NCBI RefSeq assembly: GCF_002113125.1
Contig: NZ_NEJP01000012.1
Span: 62,001 to 126,000, forward strand
Direction of reading: 5' to 3'
DNA: 64,000 bases
DNA from: Pseudomonas sp. B20(2017)
GTDB lineage: Bacteria; Pseudomonadota; Gammaproteobacteria; Pseudomonadales; Pseudomonadaceae
A program made the translations under genes and the position numbers. The notes under the pieces are model-generated. The model had not been told where the DNA came from. It saw nothing but the letters and a program-made list of their open reading frames with translations, and searched no databases. Shown in pieces: positions 33,683-41,354 of this stretch. Every line of letters starts with the position of its first letter. The first letter of the stretch is position 1.

Positions 33683-34495
33683 ATGACTCAATACACCGCC
33701 TTCAGCGTCGAACTGGCCGACAACATCGCCCATGTGCAGATCAATCGTCCGGAAAAGATCAACTCGATGAACGCCGCGTTCTGGAGTGAAATCGTCGAGG
33801 TGTTCCAATGGATCGACGACACCGACGAAGTGCGGGTGGTGGTGCTCAGTGGCGCCGGCAAGCACTTTTCCTCGGGCATCGACCTGATGATGCTGGCCGG
33901 CGTGGCCAATGAGTTGGGCAAGGACGTCGGCCGCAATGCGCGCCTGCTGCGCAAGAAGATCCTGACCCTGCAAGCCTCTTTCAATGCGGTCGACAATTGC
34001 CGCAAACCGGTGCTCGCGGCGATCCAGGGTTACTGCCTGGGTGGCGCCATCGACCTGATCGCCGCCTGCGACATGCGCTACGCCGCCGAAGACGCACAAT
34101 TCTCGATCAAGGAAATCGATATCGGCATGGCGGCCGACGTCGGCACTCTGCAACGGTTGCCACGGATCGTGGGTGACGGCATGCTGCGTGAGCTGGCTTA
34201 CACCGGTCGCACCTTTGGCGCCGAAGAGGCGCGCAGTATCGGCCTGGTCAATCGCGTCTACAGCGACAAGGACAGCCTGATCGAAGGCGTGATGGACATT
34301 GCTCGTGACATCGCGGGCAAGTCGCCGATTGCAATCACCGGCACCAAGGAAATGATCAGCTACATGCGCGACCATCGCATCGACGACGGTCTCGAGTACG
34401 TTGCCACCTGGAACGCCGCCATGCTGCAATCCAACGATTTGCGCGTGGCCATGGCCGCCCATATGAGCAAACAGAAACCCGAATTTCTGGATTGA
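33683..34495 (+). CDS. Crotonase-fold enzyme, probable delta(3,5)-delta(2,4)-dienoyl-CoA isomerase
   Basis: A 270-residue crotonase. The oxyanion-hole segments are KHFSSGIDLMML and GYCLGGAIDLIAACDMRYA. The sequence FSIKEIDIGMAADVGTLQRL is characteristic of the dienoyl-CoA isomerase branch (ECH1-like), which keeps acidic catalytic residues in this stretch. Such enzymes handle odd-position double bonds in unsaturated fatty acid beta-oxidation. Its ATG is followed 812 bp later by its stop, only 6 bp before nudC, so the two are probably cotranscribed. Confidence 0.88.
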   Translation: MTQYTAFSVELADNIAHVQINRPEKINSMNAAFWSEIVEVFQWIDDTDEVRVVVLSGAGKHFSSGIDLMMLAGVANELGKDVGRNARLLRKKILTLQASFNAVDNCRKPVLAAIQGYCLGGAIDLIAACDMRYAAEDAQFSIKEIDIGMAADVGTLQRLPRIVGDGMLRELAYTGRTFGAEEARSIGLVNRVYSDKDSLIEGVMDIARDIAGKSPIAITGTKEMISYMRDHRIDDGLEYVATWNAAMLQSNDLRVAMAAHMSKQKPEFLD

Positions 34496-34501
34496 GAAAC
34501 C

Positions 34502-35332
34502 ATGACACCTCGCTGGACCACTGCAGTACTGGACACCGATCAACCCGGCGGCTGGGCCGTGGCACGTAGCCCCGAGGGTTTCCTGTTCGATGACAACGGC
34601 GCGCTGTTCCCCCGGGAATGGCTCAAGCGCCAGGAGTTGTCGATCCTTGCCGAGCACGGTATCGGTCATCTCGATGGCGAACCGGTGTATCTGCTGGAAC
34701 TGCGCAGCACCAGCGAGGTGCCGGGTTGCAACTGGAAAGGCCTGCGAGCGTTCATGCTCGATGGCGATCACACGATCTACAAAGTGCTGGGTTACGCGGC
34801 GCAGATCGGGACGTGGGCGCGCGAGCACCGTTTCTGTGGCAATTGCGGTCAGGCCATGACCCAGGTGCCGCGGGAGCGGGCGATGTATTGCCAGCCGTGC
34901 GATTTGCGCAGCTATCCGCGAATTTCGCCGAGTATGATCGTGCTGGTGACCCGTGGCGATGAAGTGCTGCTGGCGCGCTCACCGCGTTTTGTCACCGGGG
35001 TCTACAGCACGCTGGCCGGGTTTGCCGAACCGGGTGAGTCGGCCGAGGATTGCCTGATTCGCGAAGTGCGCGAGGAAGTGCAGATCGAGGTGAAGAACAT
35101 TCAATACATGGGCAGCCAATGCTGGCCATTTCCGCACTCGATGATGCTCGGCTTCCATGCCGAATACGCCGGTGGCGAGATTGTCTGTCAGGAAGACGAG
35201 ATCGAAGACGCCCAGTGGTTCAACGTGCACGATCTGCCGCCGTTGCCGGCGTCCAAATCGATTGCCCGTTACCTGATCGACGTCTATGTGGCGCGCCGTT
35301 TAGGCCACGCTGAACCAGTGTTGCCAGGCTAG
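34502..35332 (+). CDS. nudC: NADH pyrophosphatase / NAD-capped RNA decapping hydrolase
   Basis: A 276-residue Nudix protein with an N-terminal domain, a zinc ribbon (FCGNCGQAM...MYCQPC), and a Nudix box GFAEPGESAEDCLIREVREE with the catalytic Glu residues. The NudC substrate motif normally S-Q-P-W-P-F-P-x-S reads SQCWPFPHS here, with Cys for the first Pro. It cleaves NADH to NMNH and AMP and removes NAD caps from RNA. Its 3' end overlaps the convergent TSUP gene by 33 bp. Confidence 0.93.
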   Translation: MTPRWTTAVLDTDQPGGWAVARSPEGFLFDDNGALFPREWLKRQELSILAEHGIGHLDGEPVYLLELRSTSEVPGCNWKGLRAFMLDGDHTIYKVLGYAAQIGTWAREHRFCGNCGQAMTQVPRERAMYCQPCDLRSYPRISPSMIVLVTRGDEVLLARSPRFVTGVYSTLAGFAEPGESAEDCLIREVREEVQIEVKNIQYMGSQCWPFPHSMMLGFHAEYAGGEIVCQEDEIEDAQWFNVHDLPPLPASKSIARYLIDVYVARRLGHAEPVLPG

Positions 35333-36079
35333 ACGCACGGTCAACCCCAGTACCACGGTGATGAACACCGGACGAATGAACTTGGCGCCGCCGCTGATCG
35401 CGGTGCGCGCCCCGAAGAATGCGCCGACCATCACCGACAGGCCCATGCTCAGGCCGATGATCCAGTCCACCTGCCCGGAAAACACGAACACCGACAGCGC
35501 CGCAATATTGCTGACGAAGTTCATGCTGCGCGCCACGCCGCTGGCCTTGACCAGATCGATCGGGTAGAGCAGCAGGCTGCTGACGGTCCAGAACGCGCCA
35601 GTGCCGGGCCCGGCCACGCCGTCGTAGAAACCGAGGCTGAAGCCCTGGGTCGATTGCCACTTTTTCTTGATCGGCGCGTCGCTGTCCAGCGGCGCTTTGG
35701 GCGTGCCACCGAACAACAGGTACAGGCCACAGGCGAAAACGATCACCGGCAGCATTTTGTTCAGCCATTCGGCGGGCAGGTAATGGGCGACGATGGCGCC
35801 GGTCAGCGCACCGACCAAAGTGCCGACAATCGCGTGCATCCACTGCTTGGGATGGAACAGCTTGCGTCGGTAGAAGGTGAAACTGGCGGTGGCCGAACCG
35901 AAGGTCGAACTCAACTTGTTGGTGCCCAGCACCAGGTGCGGCGGCAGGCCGGCGGTGAGCAGAGCTGGCGTGGTCAACAGACCGCCGCCGCCGGCGATGG
36001 CGTCGATGAATCCGGCAATGAAAGCGACAAGGGCCAGAACGGCCAGGGTAGTGAGGTCAACGCTGAGTTCGAAAGGCAT
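35300..36079 (-). CDS. TSUP (TauE/SafE) family permease
   Basis: A 259-residue membrane protein with about eight helices in two halves. The family repeat is clear: AFIAGFIDAIAGGGGLLTTP in the first half and GFSLGFYDGVAGPGTGAFWT in the second, plus LVLGTNKLSSTFGSATASFT. It resembles YfcA. TSUP proteins move sulfonates, sulfite or organic anions; the substrate here is unknown. It is convergent with nudC, and the 33-bp overlap encodes the C-termini of both proteins. Confidence 0.9.
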   Translation of the reverse strand: MPFELSVDLTTLAVLALVAFIAGFIDAIAGGGGLLTTPALLTAGLPPHLVLGTNKLSSTFGSATASFTFYRRKLFHPKQWMHAIVGTLVGALTGAIVAHYLPAEWLNKMLPVIVFACGLYLLFGGTPKAPLDSDAPIKKKWQSTQGFSLGFYDGVAGPGTGAFWTVSSLLLYPIDLVKASGVARSMNFVSNIAALSVFVFSGQVDWIIGLSMGLSVMVGAFFGARTAISGGAKFIRPVFITVVLGLTVRLAWQHWFSVA

Positions 36080-36171
36080 GGAATCGGCTTATTCGGCAGG
36101 TTGCAGAGCTGGGCTGCGGGAGGGCAGTCATGTTACCTGTATCCAGCTTTTGCGGCGACCTGTCGGACGCC

Positions 36172-36236
36172 TTCGCGAGCAAGCCCGCTCCCACATTCTG
36201 GAATGCGTTCCCCTGTGGGAGCGAGCTTGCTCCGGG
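36172..36236. repeat. REPIN, copy 6 (decayed right arm)
   Basis: TTCGCGAGCAAGCCCGCTCC, spacer, then TGTGGGAGCGAGCTTGCTCC; the outer bases of the right arm have diverged (TCCGGGC in place of TCGCGAA). Confidence 0.85.
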
Positions 36237-36280
36237 CGGCGATCCGACGAAGAGGTCAGGCCAATCCGCACATATCTCAA

Positions 36281-36298
36281 CTGTTGCCCCTGGAACAG
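36281..36298. promoter_or_regulatory. Candidate enhancer site for the sigma-54 activator of sfnG
   Basis: CTGTT-GCCCCTGG-AACAG is an interrupted palindrome about 75 bp upstream of the -24 element, the usual position range for a bacterial enhancer-binding protein such as SfnR. By position only. Confidence 0.35.
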
Positions 36299-36371
36299 CC
36301 AGTCAACAAATCACCCTCTCACCATGCATTTCTATTGCCTGAAACCTCAATAAAACCGGGTCTCCCGCCGC

Positions 36372-36387
36372 TGGCACGCTTGCTGCT
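36372..36387 (+). promoter_or_regulatory. Sigma-54 promoter of sfnG
   Basis: TGGCACG (36372-36378) is a perfect -24 element, and CTGC (36383-36386) gives the -12 GC with the required 10 bp between GG and GC. The predicted start is about 30 bp before the sfnG ATG. In P. putida sfnG is RpoN-dependent (recalled). Confidence 0.8.
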
Positions 36388-36428
36388 CTAGCTCTCTCAT
36401 CTTCATCAACTGTCCCGAGGACACGCCA

Positions 36429-37523
36429 ATGAGTCAGCAAGCCGTGAAATTTGCCTACTGGGTGCCGAACGTCAGCGGTGGGCTGGTGGTCAGCAAGATC
36501 GAGCAACGCACCGACTGGGGCATCGACTACAACCGCAAGCTGGCGCAACTGGCCGAGGCGGCGGGTTTCGAATACGCCCTGACGCAAATCCGCTTTACTG
36601 CCGGTTACGGCGCCGAGTTTCAGCATGAGTCGGTTGCCTTCAGCCATGCGCTGCTAGCCGCCACCAGCAAACTCAAAGTCATCGCCGCCATTCTGCCCGG
36701 CCCGTGGCAACCGGCGCTGGCGGCCAAACAGTTGGCGACCATCGATCAACTCACCAACGGCCGGATTGCGGTGAACATTGTCAGCGGCTGGTTCAAGGGC
36801 GAATTCCAGGCGATTGGCGAGCATTGGCTGGAGCACGACGAGCGCTATCGTCGTTCGGAGGAATTTATCCGTTCGCTGCGAGGGATCTGGAGCCAGGACA
36901 ACTTCACTTTCCGTGGCGATTTCTATCGCTTCGACAACTACAGCCTCAAGCCGAAACCGCTGGGTCGCCCGGAAATCTTTCAGGGCGGCAGTTCCCGTGC
37001 TGCGCGGGACATGGCGGCGCGGGTCTCGGACTGGTATTTCACCAACGGCAACAGCGTTGAGGGCATCAAGGCGCAGGTCGACGACATTCGCGCCAAAGCG
37101 GCGGCGAATCATCATTCGGTGAAAGTCGGGGTGAATGCTTTTGTGATCGCCCGAGATACCGAGGAAGAAGCCAAAGCGGTGCTGGCGCAGATTATCGATC
37201 AGGCTGACCCGGAAGCGGTGAATGCGTTCGGTGATGCGGCGAAACAGGCGGGCAGGGCGTCGCCGGAAGGTGAGGGTAACTGGGCCAAATCGACCTTTGA
37301 AGATCTGGTGCAATACAACGACGGCTTCAAGACCAACCTGATCGGCACGCCGCAGCAGATTGCCGAGCGGATCGTGGCGTTGAAAGCGGTGGGAGTGGAC
37401 CTGGTATTGGCGGGGTTCCTGCATTTTCAGGAAGAGGTGGAGTATTTCGGTCAGCGGGTGTTGCCGCTGGTGCGGGAGTTGGAAGCCAAAGCGCAATCGA
37501 TCCAGACCGCCAACGTCGCCTGA
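36429..37523 (+). CDS. sfnG: FMNH2-dependent dimethyl sulfone monooxygenase
   Basis: A 364-residue bacterial luciferase-like (LLM) flavin monooxygenase. It begins MSQQAVKFAYWVPNVSGGLV and carries QLTNGRIAVNIVSGWFKGEF and EIFQGGSSRAARDMAA, which I recognise as SfnG. It converts dimethyl sulfone to methanesulfinate with reduced flavin from a separate reductase, making sulfur available during sulfate limitation. It is preceded by a clear sigma-54 promoter. The usual neighbours (sfnR, the reductase gene sfnF) are not here, so activator and reductase must come from elsewhere. Confidence 0.93.
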   Translation: MSQQAVKFAYWVPNVSGGLVVSKIEQRTDWGIDYNRKLAQLAEAAGFEYALTQIRFTAGYGAEFQHESVAFSHALLAATSKLKVIAAILPGPWQPALAAKQLATIDQLTNGRIAVNIVSGWFKGEFQAIGEHWLEHDERYRRSEEFIRSLRGIWSQDNFTFRGDFYRFDNYSLKPKPLGRPEIFQGGSSRAARDMAARVSDWYFTNGNSVEGIKAQVDDIRAKAAANHHSVKVGVNAFVIARDTEEEAKAVLAQIIDQADPEAVNAFGDAAKQAGRASPEGEGNWAKSTFEDLVQYNDGFKTNLIGTPQQIAERIVALKAVGVDLVLAGFLHFQEEVEYFGQRVLPLVRELEAKAQSIQTANVA

Positions 37524-37540
37524 ACACCAAAAAAACTTCG

Positions 37541-37627
37541 TGGGAGCGAGCCTGCTCGCGATAGCGGACTGACAGTCAACTTAAATGTTGAATGATTGGC
37601 CGCGTCGCGAGCAGGCTCGCTCCCACA
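37541..37627. repeat. REPIN, GTGGGAGCGAGCCTGCTCGCGA variant, copy 7
   Basis: TGGGAGCGAGCCTGCTCGCG and its inverse lie between the convergent sfnG and DUF1348 genes. Both arms share the C variant in the middle (GCCTGC). Confidence 0.9.
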
Positions 37628-37644
37628 TTATGGATCCCGGTGGT

Positions 37645-38124
37645 TTACAGACCGAGTTCGGACAACCCCGGATGATCATCCGGGCGCCGGCCCAGCGGCC
37701 AGTGGAACTTGCGTTCGCTTTCCTTGATCGGCATGTCGTTGATGCAGGCATATCGCTGGAACATCAGGCCATGCTCGTCGAATTCCCAGTTTTCGTTGCC
37801 GTAGGAACGGAACCAGTTGCCCGAGTCGTCGTGCCACTCATAGGCGTAGCGCACGGCGATGCGGGTGTCGGAGTAAGCCCAGAGCTCCTTGATCAGGCGG
37901 TAGTCCAATTCCTTGGCCCATTTGCGGGTCAGGAAACCCTTGGCTTCTTCGCGGTTGTTGGCGAATTCGGCGCGGTTGCGCCATTTGGTGTCCAGGGTGT
38001 AGGCCAGCGACACGCGCTCCGGGTCGCGGGAGTTCCAGCCATCCTCGGCCAGACGAACTTTTTCAATGGCCGATTCACGGTTGAACGGTGGCAATGGCGG
38101 ACGAACTTCGGCTGCAGTAGACAT
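37645..38124 (-). CDS. DUF1348 / NTF2-like protein
   Basis: A 159-residue single-domain protein of the DUF1348 (NTF2-fold, SnoaL-like) family, marked by AEDGWNSRDPERVSLAYTLD, WRNRAEF, ELDYRLIKELWAYSDTRIAV and YGNENWEFDEHGLM. The fold provides a cone-shaped pocket, but no activity is known for this family. It is transcribed like the tetR gene upstream (53 bp apart), which may regulate it. There is no signal peptide. Confidence 0.88.
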   Translation of the reverse strand: MSTAAEVRPPLPPFNRESAIEKVRLAEDGWNSRDPERVSLAYTLDTKWRNRAEFANNREEAKGFLTRKWAKELDYRLIKELWAYSDTRIAVRYAYEWHDDSGNWFRSYGNENWEFDEHGLMFQRYACINDMPIKESERKFHWPLGRRPDDHPGLSELGL

Positions 38125-38177
38125 GTTTGTCTCCCGATCTGTTAACAGTTAAACAACTTGTCAGGCTTATTAAGGCG

Positions 38178-38744
38178 TTACAGGTCCAATAACTTTCGCG
38201 CCATGCATTGCGCATTATCGGCGGCACTGTGATCACCCATCACAAGCGCTACGGTAATGGCGCCGTCAATCAGGATCAGCAGCTGTTTGGCCAGCAGCTG
38301 CGGGTCCTCGGCTCCATGTTCGGTACACAGCTCGCACAGGTAGTCGAGCAGCTTCTGTTTGTGGTCTTTGGCGACCTGGCGGACCGGATCCTCGGGATCG
38401 CCGGTCTCACCGCTGGTGTTGATGAAGGCGCAGCCCCGGAAACCTTCCGAGGCGAACCAGCCCTTGAGCACGGTAAACAGGTTGAGCAGACGGTCGGCCG
38501 GGGTTTCGGCCTGATCGACGGCGCTTCTGTACCAGTGCATCCAGCGCACGTCGCGGCGTTGCAGGGCGGCGACGGTCAACTCCTCCTTGTTGGCGAAGTA
38601 GCGGTAGATACTCTTTCTGGAAACACCGGCGGTTTTCACCAGTAGATCCATGCCGGTGGCGGCGATGCCACTTTTGTAGATCAACTTTTCGGTGACATCC
38701 AGAATGATGTCTCGGGTCGTGTTGTTGCTTGTGATTTCGTTCAT
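38178..38744 (-). CDS. TetR-family regulator, probably leaderless
   Basis: A 188-residue TetR regulator. The helix-turn-helix is at residues 9-55 (ILDVTEKLIYKSGIAATGMD, then GVSRKSIYRYFANKEEL), with a helical ligand domain including GFRGCAFINTSGE. The ATG at 38744 is the family start but has no ribosome site. A promoter (TTGACC, 17 bp, TACTGT) ends so close that transcription would begin at about the ATG itself. AAGGAG further up belongs inside that promoter. A 14-bp palindrome overlaps the promoter, implying self-repression. The likely target is the DUF1348 gene downstream. Confidence 0.87.
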   Translation of the reverse strand: MNEITSNNTTRDIILDVTEKLIYKSGIAATGMDLLVKTAGVSRKSIYRYFANKEELTVAALQRRDVRWMHWYRSAVDQAETPADRLLNLFTVLKGWFASEGFRGCAFINTSGETGDPEDPVRQVAKDHKQKLLDYLCELCTEHGAEDPQLLAKQLLILIDGAITVALVMGDHSAADNAQCMARKLLDL

Positions 38745-38751
38745 GTGGTGA

Positions 38752-38780
38752 ACAGTAGAACGATTGTTCTCCTTGGTCAA
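38752..38780 (-). promoter_or_regulatory. tetR promoter with overlapping AGAAC-GATT-GTTCT operator
   Basis: On the minus strand the -35 is TTGACC (38780-38775) and the -10 is TACTGT (38757-38752), with 17 bp between. The perfect palindrome AGAACGATTGTTCT (38757-38770) fills the spacer and touches the -10, well placed for autorepression. Confidence 0.55.
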
Positions 38781-38806
38781 GCAGTTATTTCTATTGTTCT
38801 TGCTTT

Positions 38807-38918
38807 GATCGTTCCCACGCTCCGCGTGGGGCTGCAGCCCGGGACGCTCCGCGTCCCTTCCAGAGCTGGAACGCGGAGCGTCCCTTGAGGCATTCCCACG
38901 CAGAGCGTGGGAACGATC
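38807..38918. repeat. REP-type palindrome, GTTCCCACGC family, copy 5
   Basis: GATCGTTCCCACGCTCCGCG...CAGAGCGTGGGAACGATC between the divergent tetR and pssA genes, with an inner GGGACGC/GCGTCCC stem. Confidence 0.9.
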
Positions 38919-39013
38919 AACGATCAGTCAAGTCATTACAGACACTCACAAGACCCGAAGGAGTTGATGGTGTAAGCTCTCGGGTTCTTCGGATTCGACC
39001 CATTGCGAGCCCT

Positions 39014-40357
39014 ATGCCGTTGCTTTTCAAACGCTCTCTGCTGCCCAAACTGCGCAGCTTTCCGCTGACCGCCGAGGCCGTGACGATCCTGCCCGGCGCC
39101 GCCGATTTTCGCCGTTGCCTGCTGGAGAAGATTGCCCAGGCGACCCAGCGCATCTATCTCGTCGCGCTCTATCTGCAAAACGACGAAGCCGGCCAGGAAA
39201 TCCTTGATGCTTTGCACGCCGCCAAACTCAAGCGTCCCGAGCTTGAAATCGCGGTGGTCGTCGACTGGCTGCGGGCCCAGCGCGGCTTGATCGGCGCCGG
39301 CAAACAGCCAGGCAACTCGGCGTGGTATCAGGAGATGACCCGCACCCACCAGAGCGTGGTGCCGGTCTACGGCGTGCCGGTGCAGACCCGCGAGCTGTTC
39401 GGCGTTCTGCACCTGAAGGGCTTCGTGATCGACGATTGCGTGGTCTACAGCGGTGCGAGCCTGAACAACGTCTACCTGCACAAGTTCGACAAGTACCGTT
39501 TCGACCGTTATCACGTGCTGCAAAGCCGCGAACTGGCGGACTCGATGCACCATCTGGTCAAGCACGGTCTGATCGAATCGAAAGCGGTGCATCGCCTTGA
39601 CCTGCCGAACCTGCCGACCACCCGCAGCCTGCGCAACGACATTGGCGACCTGCGCAGTCGCCTCAAATATGCGGCGTATGACACCAGCGCCGGCAGCACG
39701 GCTCATACCGGCCTGTCGGTCAGCCCGTTGCTGGGTGTGGGCAAGAACAACCCGCTGAACCGGGTGATTCTGGAGCTGATCGCCAGCGCGCAGAAGCAAC
39801 TGACCATCTGCACGCCGTACTTCAACCTGCCGCTGGGGGTGATCCGCGAGATCAACCGGGCGCTGGCGCGCGGCGTGAAGATCGACATCGTGGTCGGCGA
39901 CAAGACGGCCAACGACTTCTACATCCCGCCGACTGAGCCGTTCAAGGTGATCGCCGCGCTGCCGTATCTCTACGAGATCAGCCTGCGCCGTTTCGCCAAG
40001 CGGCATCAGCGCAACATCGACAGCGGCCAGTTGAACCTGCACCTGTGGCGTGAAGGCGACAACAGCTATCACCTCAAGGGTATGTGGATTGACCAGCGCT
40101 ACACGCTGCTGACCGGCAACAACCTCAATCCACGAGCGTTCCGTCTCGATCTGGAAAACGCCTTGCTGATCGATGACCCGAAAGGCGAGTGGCTGGAACC
40201 GCGTCGCGCGGAGCTGGAGAACATTTTTGTTCACACCACACGGATTGCGCGTTTCCAGGACCTGGAAGCCTTGCCGGATTACCCGGCCGGGGTGGCCAAG
40301 TTCCTCAAGCGCGTGAGCCGGGTGCGGGTCGAGCGGTTGCTGTACCGGATTCTGTAA
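39014..40357 (+). CDS. pssA: CDP-diacylglycerol-serine O-phosphatidyltransferase, PLD type
   Basis: A 447-residue enzyme of the phospholipase D superfamily with two HxK active-site motifs: FGVLHLKGFVIDD in the N-terminal half and SYHLKGMWIDQRYTLLTGNN in the C-terminal half. It transfers phosphatidyl from CDP-diacylglycerol to serine, the committed step to phosphatidylethanolamine, as a peripheral membrane protein. Length and both domains fit E. coli PssA. The start is MPLLFKRSLLP; an ORF beginning at 38885 reads through the REP element and is not used. Confidence 0.93.
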   Translation: MPLLFKRSLLPKLRSFPLTAEAVTILPGAADFRRCLLEKIAQATQRIYLVALYLQNDEAGQEILDALHAAKLKRPELEIAVVVDWLRAQRGLIGAGKQPGNSAWYQEMTRTHQSVVPVYGVPVQTRELFGVLHLKGFVIDDCVVYSGASLNNVYLHKFDKYRFDRYHVLQSRELADSMHHLVKHGLIESKAVHRLDLPNLPTTRSLRNDIGDLRSRLKYAAYDTSAGSTAHTGLSVSPLLGVGKNNPLNRVILELIASAQKQLTICTPYFNLPLGVIREINRALARGVKIDIVVGDKTANDFYIPPTEPFKVIAALPYLYEISLRRFAKRHQRNIDSGQLNLHLWREGDNSYHLKGMWIDQRYTLLTGNNLNPRAFRLDLENALLIDDPKGEWLEPRRAELENIFVHTTRIARFQDLEALPDYPAGVAKFLKRVSRVRVERLLYRIL

Positions 40358-40389
40358 GGCACAGAATCTTCAGCGCCACTAGAAATGCC

Positions 40390-40482
40390 TTCGCGAGCAA
40401 GCTCGCTCCCACATTGGATCTTCGTTGAGCACAATTTCTGTGTTCAACAAAGACCTGGTGTGGGAGCGGGCTTGCTCGCGAA
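40390..40482. repeat. REPIN, GTGGGAGCGAGC family, copy 8
   Basis: TTCGCGAGCAAGCTCGCTCC ... TGTGGGAGCGGGCTTGCTCG between the convergent pssA and efeM-like genes. Confidence 0.9.
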
Positions 40483-40507
40483 AGGGGTAGAACAGGCGCT
40501 ACAAGTC

Positions 40508-41332
40508 TCAGTTCAGACCGAGCTTGCCACGCAATGTCGACAGGTCTTCGGCCAGGGTATTGACCGGGCCGACCAGCGCCTTGCGGTCGTTGTCCTTCAC
40601 CTTGTCGTAAGTCTCGAAACCACCGTCCTTGGTCTTGTACTTGGCCAGAATCTTGTCCACGGTGGCGAAGTTCTTGTCGACTTTGGCGACAAAGGCCTTG
40701 TCCTGTTTCTCGATCTGCGGACGGAACAGGTCGACGATTTTTTTTGCGCCGTCGATGTTGCCCTGGAAGTCGTAGAGGTCGGTGTGGCTGTAACGGTCTT
40801 CTTCACCGGAGATCTTGGTCGCGGCGACTTCTTCGAGCAGCGCAGCGGCGCCGCCGACGACTTTTTCCGGCGGGAATGTCAGACCGGCGACGCGGGTCTG
40901 CAGGTCCTTCACGTCCTTGTTCAGGCCATCGGCCAAGGCGTCGAGATCCTTGGTGCTTTTTTCCGAGAACAGCGAGTACTCGATGCGGTGGAAACCGGTG
41001 AAGTCTTCGGCTTTCACGCCTTGCTCGTGGTCGTCGACCCGGGAGTCGATGGACGCGTCGAGGTCACTGAACAGCTCGGCGATCGGCTCGATTGACTCGT
41101 AATAAACGCGGGTCGGCGCGTAGAGCTTTTGCGCGGTGGCCAGGTCGCCTTTTTTCACCGCGTCGGTGAACTGCTGGGTGTGGCTGGCCAGTTCATCCAA
41201 TTGTTCGGTGACGTAGATCTTGTAGTCCGACACCGGCCCCACCAGATCCAGTGGCGCGGTCGCGGCGAACGCCGACAGCGGGGTGTTGAGCAAACCAAGG
41301 GTCAGCAATAACGCGAGTGGCGTCTTTTTCAT
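40508..41332 (-). CDS. EfeM/EfeO-type periplasmic iron uptake protein (M75 domain only)
   Basis: A 274-residue protein with a Sec signal peptide (LALLLTLGLLNTPLSAFAA) and one imelysin-like (M75) domain carrying the HxxE metal motif in FHRIEYSLFSEKS, and EEDRYSHTDLYDFQGNIDG. It lacks the N-terminal cupredoxin domain of EfeO, the form called EfeM. It would bind iron in the periplasm. It is the last gene of the efe cluster, 22 bp after efeB. The ATG at 41332 starts right at the signal peptide. Confidence 0.88.
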   Translation of the reverse strand: MKKTPLALLLTLGLLNTPLSAFAATAPLDLVGPVSDYKIYVTEQLDELASHTQQFTDAVKKGDLATAQKLYAPTRVYYESIEPIAELFSDLDASIDSRVDDHEQGVKAEDFTGFHRIEYSLFSEKSTKDLDALADGLNKDVKDLQTRVAGLTFPPEKVVGGAAALLEEVAATKISGEEDRYSHTDLYDFQGNIDGAKKIVDLFRPQIEKQDKAFVAKVDKNFATVDKILAKYKTKDGGFETYDKVKDNDRKALVGPVNTLAEDLSTLRGKLGLN

Positions 41333-41354
41333 TGGGGGCGGCTCCTGTTGAATG

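Larger units (their letters stand above)
36080..36428. other. Intergenic region before sfnG
   Basis: 349 bp without a gene. It holds a degenerate REPIN (36172-36236), an inverted repeat CTGTT-GCCCCTGG-AACAG (36281-36298) and a sigma-54 promoter (36372-36387). Nothing else was recognised. Confidence 0.8.
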
